Positions 49,779 to 61,700 of a DNA stretch of 64,000 bases are shown in pieces. The first letter of the stretch is position 1. Each line of letters starts with the position of its first letter. The position numbers and the translations under genes are program-made. Below the pieces are notes generated by a model that was given only the letters and a program-made list of their open reading frames with translations, made no database searches and was not told the DNA's origin. Source of the stretch: Glandiceps talaboti (Eukaryota > Hemichordata > Enteropneusta > Spengelidae); assembly GCF_964340395.1 (NCBI RefSeq), contig NC_135550.1:29573176-29637175 (forward strand), written 5' to 3'.

Positions 49779-49885
49779 GTTAACCGCAGTCGAGATCTCT
49801 GACACTCTGATATGCCACCCTGATTTATCTGCCATTGCTCCTTTCACTTCCTCCAAACTGAACCCAGTGTCTCTGCAATAACACA
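49745..49885 (-). mobile_element. LINE 3'-end relic with ATG-repeat tail
   Basis: On the minus strand, about 34 codons ending at 49773 read CRDTGFSLEEVKGAMA then DKSGWHIRVSEISTA. This resembles the extreme C-terminus of many LINE reverse transcriptase proteins (an RDTG...LEE...A.DR..WR pattern). It is followed directly by an ATG trinucleotide tail (49745-49776). Such trinucleotide tails are known in RTE-type and some other LINEs. Only the last 0.1 kb of the element remains. Confidence 0.5.
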
Positions 49886-51138
49886 TAATGCAAGTGTTTG
49901 TGTAAAAGGACATACCTCCACCACAAACAAGACTCACTAGTGTAACATGCACATTTTAAAACTTTTATTTTAACTGTATATTTGTAGTCCTATTACAAAA
50001 TAGAACATTGCAAGGTAGTCATAACCTAATAAGTAATGATCATACACAAAAACTCAACTCTACTGTGTAGATAAATTTTATTTTGTTTTTCTAATATGAC
50101 CACCCATATATCTTCAGGGTTATAGATGAGTGTAGAAGACTTTCAAGTGCATGTATCTTTGAGGCAGTATGATAGAAATTAAAGCATTAGAATTAGTACT
50201 TGCAAATTATTCAGTCAATTCTAATGTTATAGTGGAAATCAAAGAAAGAATGTTATGTTGATAGCTATTTTTTTCACGGTGAATATTTGACCTGCAATTT
50301 GAAGCATGAAAATTTCAATTATTGACACAGTCAGATGCTACATGTAGAACTTAGTGTTACCATCTTTGTATCGTCTATCATAACATTATACAGAGCATAC
50401 TATGGTGGGGGGGGGGGGGTGCAGCACATAGAATCATTGTGTACTTTTTGTAATATTGTTTATAGTTTTTGGACAGCCACTTCTAAATGTACATTTCACT
50501 CATTACAATGCAATTGCTTTTGTATTTGTATTTTTTTAAAGTTAAGTTCATATGGAGACAGTCTGTTGTAATTACTGTAAGAGTTTAACTGTTGTACCTT
50601 TTCAGTATGGACATGGAATCATGGACAGGGCAAGATAAATAAAGTGATTTACTTTTCCATTTTGCATCTTTTTAATAAATGAAATCAAATTGATCTCAGC
50701 ATAATGTAGAATTATCCAACAATTAGAAGCATGTTGAAAAATGACTCATTCAGCATATGATGATATTCACTTTCTAAATTCTAGTGATTTTGTTTTGTGT
50801 GCATAATATTGATCACCTACAGTTTGAAAATGTTGAAAGGAAATCATACACGGCAGAGTAGAATTTGAAATCTTTATTTAATACCAATTTATGTCTGTTC
50901 AGAAATTTATGAGGGTAGAATACACATACTTATAATTGATAAGTCAATACCTTTGCAAAAACTTTGGTTTTGGTAATAAAAAGGGGGGTGGGTGCACAAA
51001 TGAAAATGTGGCATGAAAAATAAAGCAAAAAGTGAGGAAGCAAGTCAGCGAAGGAAATGTGTCATACAGTAAAGGTGCAATTGTCCCAGTAATAGAAATA
51101 AATGAGGCAATCAATTTGATGCAAACTCACTAAAAGTT

Positions 51139-51157
51139 GGGGGGGGGGGGGGGGGGG
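51139..51157 (+). repeat. G homopolymer (19 nt)
   Basis: A run of 19 G, capable of forming quadruplex structure; a 13-nt G run is at 50407-50419. Confidence 0.9.
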
Positions 51158-51340
51158 TAGATGGATTCTTGTATGATGAAAAATATATTTGTAGAATGCT
51201 ATGTAAATATGATTTGACCAGTACTGAAAAAAAAACTGTACATGTATTGCACTTGTATATCTTCTGCAGTCTTTGATACAAGACTCTCAAGTACTGGTAT
51301 TAAATTCTGTACAATTTTAGTTTAGAATAGCATACAATAG

Positions 51341-51605
51341 TACAGAGTTTTTGTTAGAACCAAATGTATACTTTCAGTATAGTACAGTTGAAAGATTGTT
51401 AGAATCAAGTGTACACTTTTAGCTTAGCATAGCACAATTGAAAGATGGAAGAATCAAAGTGTACACTTTTAGCTTAGCATAGCACAATTGAAAGACTGGT
51501 AGAATCAAGTGTACACTTTTAGCTTAGCATAGCACAATTGAAAGACTGGTAGAATCAAGTGTACACTTTTAGCTTAGCATAGCACAATTGAAAGATTGGT
51601 AGAAT
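51341..51605. repeat. 50-bp minisatellite, about 5 copies
   Basis: Units of AGAATCAAGTGTACACTTTT, AGCTTAGCATAGCACAATTG and AAAGACTGGT follow each other at 50-bp spacing (repeat starts near 51391, 51441, 51491, 51541 and 51591). The last units are nearly identical and the first is degraded, which suggests recent expansion at the right side. Confidence 0.9.
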
Positions 51606-54600
51606 GAAATCCTATGGAATGTCAAAGCCATGCATTAAATTAGATTGTTATGCTGAAATAAGATACTGAAATCTGGTCAAATGGAGTCCTAGATTAAGAC
51701 ATGTAAACTCAGATAAAAAATGAAATCATGTTTCCAAAAACTATTCCATCTACCCTGATTAGCTGCTAAGTATTATACCTTGAAATGTCCTGAATGTTAG
51801 AGATGGATTCTTGTGAACATGTTTCATTTATATCCAGTGGTTGTCTAAATGTGTACATACAGTTCACACAATCCAGCAGGAATTTCACCACAACTTTGAC
51901 CTCATGATCTTTGTCAACAAAGCACATGATGTGTTTTCCTCAGATTAAATTTGTCAAATCAGAATATTATCACTTGATATCAAATCTGAGTATAAAGGAA
52001 AGGACATATGCAGGTTTTTGTATTTTGGAGGTAAGAGATAATGAACTATTTGATTTGGGACAATTGTTATATCATTGAATTTTTTTGTCTTTTGCTTTTA
52101 TTTTGATGATTTACTGATTGAATGTACAGCTTTGAAGTTACTGAAATATGCATAATAAACTTTGAACATTTACTGTGAAAATTGTCATGATCAAAATGAG
52201 TATGAGTGATATTCATTATTGTGTATAGAAATGAAAGTACATATGCAGACCAATAACTATTACAAGCTAGGAACCATTTGTATATTAAATTTATAATCCT
52301 GTCTTTGTGTGAGTAAGTCACAAAATTTATGTGAAAGTTGGCCGCCCACCATTCTGTATAGAACAGTATAGTAGTTTGTCTGGGTTCTGTCCACCAAGTG
52401 TACCATTCATTTCAAAGGAAAAGTAGTTCCATGCACACGATTTTACTTTTACTCAGTACCTGCTATAGCTATCACTGGTAACCACTGAATTCTGTGAAAA
52501 TGAAAGCCAGTTTCCAACTTCTTTTACAAGAACACCAGTATGACCTCTAATAAGTGAGTCTTACAGAGTAATTTTGATCATTTCAGTAATACCATGTGTA
52601 AAGAAATGCACGGTAACTGAAACTTTCTACCATGTATATACACAATTAGCCTCAGTCAGGACACACATTGTCACCTGGCTGTCATTGATATCTTTCGACC
52701 CAGAGTTGACTCTTAGACTAATGGTGTATACATTTGTATTTCCTTAACTGGTGTCGCCCTTTGAAGCCCCAGGGTCTGCAACAATTCACAATTTGGAAAG
52801 AATTGCGCTTTATGTGACAATTGATACAAATGTGACACATGCATTATTTTGTCATAAAAGTGATATTACATGTAAAACCCTGAAATCCAGAATTGTAGAT
52901 AACTTATAATCGTTCATAAATAATGAAAATAGCAATTTAACATTTTTCAAACTCATATTGCCACAAACTGTTATTGACTTCTGTTTGACACATGAAAAGA
53001 TTTGCAGTTTTGAGATGAAATTACATGTAAAAACAAAGGAACTTGTGCCCTATCTAATCAGTTATCAATTGGATTTCTAAGGAAACATAGTTCAAAGTGA
53101 AATACTTTATTTAAAAAAACATGGTGCATAATCCCATCACATGTAGAAAGTAAGCTTATATCAATGAAAACTTTTTTTTTTTAAACAATGTTTTTAGAAT
53201 TGAGGCAAAGCCACAATGTTGGTCTTCATCAACTTGTTGGTGTGGTTTCTGTGGTTCACAGCAGGATGACCATCCCAATCATTGAAATTTACATAAGGTG
53301 GTTATATATCACGTCTCAAATGTGTTTCAGGTTCAGTCTTGCAAGTGAGTGTATGTAGAATATCAATATTTCTGTTATTTTTTATGTCACAAATTCCTCA
53401 TTTCTATTTATAGTGTTGTAGTAACTTTGTTGCAGTAACTGTGAGAAGCTCTTCCAGTGAACATGGTATTTAAAATTCTCTCAGGCACCTCTTTTGCATC
53501 CATTGCTAAACTATTAAACCCCAGTAAACGTGTGGCCATTCGTTTTACTAGACACAATAGAGACAACTTCTCTCCTTCTATTGTCTATGCTTTTAGGATG
53601 TCAGTTCTCAATTGATTTGTTTACCCGTACAATGTGATCATATTGATCTGTTTTTGATTGTTAATTACATTACATTGGTCACATATCGAGGACTCTGTAC
53701 TGCATGGCAATTAATTCACAACGTAGTCAAGTAAACAAATCCACACCAGTTCACTTATTCGTTTATTTCTTTCCATGCACATTAAGGCGTCAATTTCTTT
53801 CCGTGAAATACCATTAGAAATTCGTCTTCTAGAAGACACAGTTACAGTCACCATGGCGGTCTTTCCACTCATAATGCATGTAGTTGATGATTCTATCCGT
53901 TGGTAGACATGTCATATGCGCGCCGTCTCCACATCTTCGCTGTTACATCGCATCACATCCAAAAGTCTCTCTTATGGTGTCTTGGCCTTTACCATATACA
54001 CAGTTGTGGCCACCTCCCACTTCTTTTGTCTACAGATAGTAAAAGGAACACATTTATTGGAATGGTTATATTGAAGAATTGTGGCACTGTTTGCACAAAT
54101 TATAATACACAAAGTCAACGTTAAGTTTCAATTATATTAAAGTACACCAAAGGATCCTAGGAAGGGTAAAAGAATTTGACACGGACACCATGTACAAAAG
54201 AATACTTGTATGTAATAAAACGTAATCGTTGTTGACTGTTATTTTAGTAGCTACAGAATTGTGCTTATTTTTGCCGTTGCAGACAATTGTTGAAATGTAA
54301 TTACGGTGTATTAAAACAAAAATTGATTAAAAAGGAGATATATGACATGAAAATGAAGCTAAAATGGTGTTCCGGCAACATGCCTTTCAAAAATAAGGTT
54401 GGTATTGATATGTATGTACATTGTATATAAGCTTATATGCTTAAATTCATTTGTGGGGTGGGGTGGGGTGGGGATCATGACACCTTTAGTGCCAGTTTCT
54501 TACATTACATAAACTTTGTACGGTAAATGAAATGTAAGTGTAGTTGACTGCGCATTTAAGTTTACTGTTACACTAAACTTTTACTTATCGTTTGAGTTGG

Positions 54601-55299
54601 GGGCATTTTTGACAGAAACGTACTCATTCCGACTAAAACAGAAAGAATAAACTTGACATGCAACTGGCCGCAATTGAACTCTTGTATAAGCTGAAATGTT
54701 AGATCACTAGAAGTCGGTCGATGGCGAAAAAATAAAAAAATGCGTGTACTTCGATTAGAAGAAGCATGGATCTAGTATTGATATTTTTTTATTTTATTTA
54801 TTAAGCCGTGTACTCAAGAAGTGACATTGGCAAGAAAATATACCAAATGAAACACTGATGTAGAGAATGATTATCAAATTTAAGTATTGATAGATCATGG
54901 AAGAAGGTACTACTAGTACTACTACTGCACTTCAACTTCAAGGAATGTCGTCCGATCGTTCGAACATTCCCACTATGATCTTTGCGAATTTTACAAGCGC
55001 ATAAAAAAATAGTGTTCACTGTTACAAAGCAAAGGTGCATACATTTGAAAATTACCAAAGTATTGTAAAGCTTCCCGCTACGTGATAGCACAACGATATG
55101 TGCATATGCAGGTGAATGAACCAGCAACAGCACATGACCTCACCATAGTGTATTCTTCGATTTCTCCCACGTTCATTTGTCAATAAGTCGCTACTTTTGC
55201 CAAATAAGGGGATAAGTGGGCGCGGTTTCATGGTATGTGCATTACCTCACTGTAATACATAATTAATTAGGTGACCCAAGACCATCCCATAATAGTTGC

Positions 55300-55707
55300 C
55301 ATTCATTGGCCGTACGTAAAGTGCAGTGAATCTAATGCAAGCTTCGAGGGACGCGTTAGTTCATAAAGTAGTCCGCAGTCCAGACGGTCTTCAAATTTAT
55401 TGAATAACGAATTTGACAGCACATGAGACAAACTACTGATCTCTTTCAAGTTGACTCTTGCCGAGCCTTTTGGATTTATTTGTCCGATTTTACGGTTACA
55501 AATATTATACTATTTTGGAGGCGCGGATTAATCGTGAACTCGCAGCAGGCAGATAGCGGTGAACAGGTTTGCATCCCTGAGTGGATTCCCGCATAAAAAT
55601 CATCAAAAACACGAATATTGGCCGAAAATTCCTGTTAATTATAGTGTCTTGGAATATCATAGAGTTGCACGGACGGCGGGAGCCTGTCTCCAAGATTTTG
55701 TTTCAGA
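55300..55707 (+). promoter_or_regulatory. CpG-richer block ending in a splice donor: possible first exon of a downstream gene
   Basis: This block has many CpGs (for example ACGGACGGCGGGAG near 55669) in a CpG-poor neighbourhood, an inverted CCAAT box (ATTGG) near 55306, and ends TTTCAGAG|GTGAGTAG, a good splice donor at 55708. No long open frame or TATA box is present. It could be a promoter and noncoding first exon of a plus-strand gene whose other exons lie beyond 64000. No coding exon was found downstream inside the window. Confidence 0.35.
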
Positions 55708-58700
55708 GGTGAGTAGCCCGTTTTTCGAAAGAAAACGATGGGTAGGGTTGCAAACATGAGAGCAATCGGTCGTTTTGGTGCGGGACAGACACTAGTAATA
55801 CAAGGCAGTGGTTGACTATGAGCAGACGAGGCCAACCCATTTCTGTTGATAGAATGTAATAGCCTTCAAGGAGAGTGGGGCCTCACAGAATTGACCTCCG
55901 TTTTATACCAAAAGTGAGAATTGGGCGATCGTCACTTGTCGAACGGAAAACTATAACACTAGATAAAGCTCGAGCTACTATTTGCCGAAAAATATTAATT
56001 TCAGCTGTTAGGGTTTCACTAAGGCGGACGATGCGATGTATGCAATCGGAATGATGATGAACATGCGACGTGTATTAGCATAAAGTCAGACTTTGTTGGT
56101 TGTGTTGGTGCATACGTGATTATTTTAAAGAAGAAATATTTAAAATATGTATTCCTATGTATTCAGTAATGTTTATGATACGGACATTACTGTTTTCATC
56201 AGAAATCTTGACAGAGAACGTCAGCAGGAGGGCATTACATATTGTCTATAGGGGACACTTTTCTTCATATTTTCAATGGGCGGTGGTCGTGTCTCTGAGG
56301 TCAATGAAATTGAAAACCGGTCGTAAACTTATTACTCTATCGCACTGTCCAACGATTTTAAAGTACGTGGAAGATCGTGGTGTATGTTGCCATGATGTAG
56401 TCTAAATTCTAGTCTTCGTTTCAATTTCGTGTTGAGGAGATTTAGGGGATAAGGTGGGGTCATTGTGGAACTGGGGGTCAACCTTTTGTCCCATATATAT
56501 AGGTCTTTCAATAAGTATGTATACTGTCAAAAGTAGTGTCTCGAATACTATCTGTCCCAGTAAGATAAACGCAGAACCTTGTTCGTGGCTTATCTTAGCG
56601 AGTGAAAAAAACTGTAATTCCTACATCAGAATGGCATACATGTATTACCCAATTTGTGTGACAGTTATTGCAATTTCAGAAAAATGACATCATTGACAGT
56701 CGAATCTTATATATGTTTAGCTATATCATTATAACATGTACAATAGTTTTAACAAAATAGTTCAGAAAAGCTCAGAAACAAAGAAGCAGTCTGTACCAAC
56801 AAAGGAGATATACTTAATTATCAGAAATGTTACATGTAATGATAATGCCAAGGTCTTACAGATGTGTCATTATTAGGGATGTACATTTGCATATTATCCC
56901 TGTGACAAATTTTCACTTTCTAATTCATTATAATTGTTAACTAGTCTAAAGACCAACCTTTCTCAAAAGTTGCTGCCAGACTTGGGAAAAGAAATAACAA
57001 CCATACAATAAGTAGTGCCTAGTTTATTGAGAGAAGAGAGCATTTTAAAACTGATATACTGTATGGATTATGTTTCTGTTCAAAGTAAATTTAGAAATTG
57101 TGTAGGTCTGCTGGTGCTTCCAATATTAGTATTTCATCCTGGTACTACCTTACCAAACAAAGCAACCAAAATGGCCAAGAGTCAAACAGCTAAATGTTAG
57201 ACTAGACTTTGAATGTTTTGTTTTTTTAAAAACAGGTTATGAATGGGTGTTAGATCACTAAAAATTCCTTCTTCTTGAAAATGTGGCAGTCACATCAACA
57301 CAGGAATTCACTTGAAAATGTACTGATCTAGATTTACAACAGTTCATGTTCATACACAAGTCTGATGATTAACTAACTGTTCCAAAACATAGTGTTGGCA
57401 TAAGTAATCAAACAGTCACATACCATGTTTATCAGTATTTAGGTCAAAATGTTTCTAGTTCAATAACGTACATTCTTTACAATATGTGAAATAAAGCATT
57501 GAAGCATGTCTGTGTTACATGAATTATGCCTATAACCCTGCACCATTTTCAACACTGGAACACAACTTCAGACAGATATTACGTTTTTCATAGAACAGGA
57601 CATTTTGATAGTTGTTGCACAATATAATATTCATTAATTAAATGTACTATGAGCAGAAGTTAATTTTTCAAAACTGACATTTCTCCAGCACAGTTTCAAC
57701 TTTCACATTATGAGCTACTACCTAATCTGAACACCTGTGTCATCATAATAAGTTGTATCTCCAGGGCCAGGCTAAGTACTACACATTCCAAATGTGTGTG
57801 TATGTAATGCATAAAAATGTATGTCTGAATCATGAAAATTATTGTCTGTATCAGAACATAACTTCGATATGTACAACTTATATGTATCACTCAGGTAGTC
57901 TACAGTGAGTTACTTTGAAATATTGATGACTAATGGAGATTGTGATCAGACATTTTATGCTACTAACCTGGTAATTGATACAACACAAATATAGGATAGA
58001 ATGGAAAAACTTCTTTTCCAATTAATTACCAGGTAACAGTGTCATGGTAAAAAAGCTGATTGCTCTATTTATTCACTGTAATATGCTCGTGATTCTGTGC
58101 AAGTCAGTGGGAAAACTAGGCCATATATTGAGATACATGTATGTCTTAGAATGGAAACCCCACAAAAAAAACCATACTTTGCAATTTATGTGTATGACAG
58201 ACTGATTGATTCCTTTCATTCCCCAAAGTCATATCAAACTTTCTGTCTTGACAGAAATGTTAGACAGTAATTTTGAAATCTACTGAAAGCATGATATATC
58301 AATATTGTTTACTATGATTTCAGGGTATTTACAATCAAATTCTGATATGGAAAAAAACGTTCAAGTCTGAACCCTATAGTGTATGTTACAAGATTTACCT
58401 TGAAAAAAGCAAGTTTAGAATTTCAATAAAATTATCAAGTTGTGTATTCTCTTAGAGAATGTTGTACAATGACAGAAAATTTGACTATTGAGATTGAAAC
58501 AATGTTACGGATATGGTATCTGCAAAAGACATGTTATCAAGTGGCTCATGCTGGCTACCTGTGAAATTTACAATGCTTAAAATAGTCACATTCAAGGTTA
58601 CATTGTGCACTAAAGAACATGTCATTGGCCCTGCCACATTAGATTGACAGCATAGCATTGAAAACCCCATTCATTATTCCAAACATTTAGAACAAGAATA

Positions 58701-61700
58701 CTTTGTTGTATCAACAAAACCAAAGCAGGATAACAAGGAATTAGTTACGCTAACTTTCCTCTTTACATGTATTTAAAAGAAACCTTCAGAGAGAGAAAAA
58801 CTGAGCAGACTTTACATGCTCATACACCAATAGGAAGATTGTCATTATAACTGTCATCAAATCACAATGATAATAGCTGAGCCAAAAGTGGTCTGCTGCA
58901 TCACACATAATATGTCTACAATTTCTTTTGCTCTTCTGGTATCAATTATTGGTTGAACAGTAACATATCAGAACAGAGCAGTGAAGCAAATATGAAATGA
59001 AATCAGCACTTCATAGATATATCTATTAGATTGTCCACAGCTGACAGTACTATTTAATGTCCCTGCAAATGCATCAGACCATACAATCCCTTGTCTATTT
59101 TCTCAGCTGTAGTTAAGAATCAAATACTGTATATGGAGGTCATGCCATGATGTAATCATGAAGCTGCCAAAGTATTGCACTATTAAAGTGTTTACCAGGT
59201 AGTTAACCTCTTACACCACAACAGTGAATGTTGATCTCCACAGATAAATTCTGAAATGTCATGTGCTGCTTATGTTGCATCGGACTGTTTGATTTTTAAA
59301 AATGGCAAAAAAGATACTCAAGAACTCTTTAAAAAAAAACAAGTTTCCAGATAGTTGAGCAAAGATTTATAGTTAAATGAAAGGCTTCAGTTTCGAATAG
59401 GTTTAAAATTTGGGCCTAGCAGAATTACTATAGAAAAAATTGGTACAGAACAAGAAAATATTCGGATTCCCATAAAAATTTTACCAATCCACTGATATAA
59501 AGAGAACGCTAATGCAAAACCGTGGCCTTTAAAGTTTTAGCAACATTTTGTGTATGGAGAATGAAGCTCTAGGTGATGTTTATACTGCATAATATTTGGA
59601 GTTTGTTTCTACCTTTGTGCAAATTGGCTAGAGGAATCCATATTTAAACAAAATTAATCCAGTATTCATATACAAATTAGGGGAATAATTTAAAACATGT
59701 CTATGTTGTTAGGAAACCATTCCAAATGTCATTTTCTTTTTATACCACTGTATACTCTCTCACTATCATATGATCAACAGTTTCCATGACCTGTATGAAT
59801 TCAAATCACCCTTTCTGTTGTCTGCAATTGTTTTCAGTTGTCGTGCCTATTGTTATGGGTTTCAGAACAAATCATTGAATTAGGAATTCATAGGAAGTTA
59901 TAACTTAGTCATACTAGAGTGAAATGCCTTTCGGTCTCACATCATGTGCTATTCTGAGTATCAACGAGGTGAAAGTTTATGATATACCATCTCAGGTTAC
60001 AAGTCACAAATGGAAAATTCTTGTTAGAAATGTCATGAATACATGTAGCAACATATTGCAATTACAAATGTAATATACCATTGTACTATATTCATTATTT
60101 TGTTGTTTAGACTGATTCAAAGCATGAGTAACATTTCTCAAATTCTTGAAATGTGAGTAACTAGAAATATTAGTATTGATAAACAAACATATGGTCATAG
60201 TTGGATGTGCATTATGAATTTGATCTTGCACATAATGAGGTATTTGATAGCTCATAAAATACACCTCCATGATTATTACATGCTACCCTGTCATAAAACT
60301 GGAAATAGCTGTTGTGTGACATCTGATAATGTACATGACATGGACAAAGATACCAGTGAAAATTTACCATTATTCCTCAAACCAGCTTTGCATACAATTT
60401 GTGAAATAAAAATCCAAATAATAACATCCTAACAAATATATTTCCAAATGGTAAATTTTAGAAGATAAAAAAATATGGCAAGGTTGACATAGGGCTAATG
60501 ATAGATAAGTAACACAGTTTCAGTTGTACATATTTTTAGAGAGAAAAAGAAAGCACTTAATTTATGAATATGTACAGTCAAAACAGGATACTGCTTGAGT
60601 TTGATGCTATTGCTATAGGGCAAATGACTCAGAGTTTAACATGTTCGTTTGCATTACAAAAATTGCATCAGTGTCTATTGTCATACCAGACAGTCACAGT
60701 GGGGTTAGTGTTGCATTGAACTGTATATCTGATTCTTGGTAGTAAAAGTTCCATGCAAACATACAAGGTGAGCTGTATGACCTCTTTTTGCAAATTTAAG
60801 CTTGTGTAAAAGAGGATTTAGTCTGACTCCTAATGGGTGAAATATTTGTCTACACTGCAGCATAGTCTTATAGTTGTCCCCATTCTCAAGGCAAAGTTGA
60901 CGAATTCTTCTCCACAAAGAATAAACATTTATACTTATGGTACTTGTTTACTTTCCTTTCTATGGGCTGTCACCTTGCACATGGCCAACGCAATATATTT
61001 AAAGCTGTCATACAAGTATTATTGTTAATACTTACAATTTTACAACCAACCTTGGTGTGATGAACCTGTCTCCATTCTCTAACTACCTAACCTTCAATTT
61101 CCAGAATTCATGCACAACAGCTAACAAACAATTGCTCCACAATTATAAAATGACTTTGTACCAGTATATAGTTTACATATTTTTGAATTATAAGAAACTA
61201 AATCAAATGGAGTTCTTCAAGTTCAGTTATAGATTTATAATGTACTAGTCTGTGCAACAATAACTAGATATTTAGATCAAGACTTATTCCATGGCATACT
61301 GACTGCCATTTTTGTGTGGGTACATTCAGCGACATTACATAATGGGTAAAATACTAAATGATGCACTGTAATACTAATAAACTGATAAGTATAGAATAAA
61401 ATATGAAACTCGTAATGTTCAACTTTTCCCCTCTTGATGTTCTAATTCTAGTTTGCTTGTTTGTGAGAATTGTACTTGTAGTATGCACGGTGTTTGATCA
61501 GATAAGTTATCATGGGGAAAACACCTGACTACCATCATGCAGTATGCAAATCATGGTGTCATGTCAGAGATATGGTCTGTAAATAGAACATGAATAGGCA
61601 TCGAGTGGGTTCCATCATTCATTGCCATTCAGCCTAGTTTGAAACAAATGCATCAGTATGAAACATGGCATCTGTTTGCAATGACCTATTTTGGAAAACG

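Larger units (their letters stand above)
48618..55299. other. VPS39 3' UTR and gene-free flank
   Basis: A plus-strand AATAAA at 49394-49399 is the likely VPS39 polyadenylation signal, about 780 nt past the stop; another is near 50636. The block then holds a LINE tail relic (49745-49885), G runs at 50407-50419 and 51139-51157, a 50-bp minisatellite (51341-51605) and AT-rich sequence. A minus-strand AATAAA (plus 50873-50878) could end an unseen minus-strand transcript. Open frames up to 105 codons look random. Confidence 0.55.

Noticed and set aside
53185-53290. Minus-strand TTGATGAAGACC phrase resembling a Penelope-like 3' end
   Set aside because: Only a short phrase; no coding trace or second motif supports it.
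53840-53915. Short frame from a good ATG context (ACCATGGCGG) near 53852
   Set aside because: Only about 20 codons before a stop; no family match; possible chance or an unseen 5' exon.
60705-60917. 70-codon minus-strand frame (contains LCLENGDNYKTMLQ)
   Set aside because: Looks protein-like at first sight, but no family could be named and no splice sites or neighbouring exons support it.
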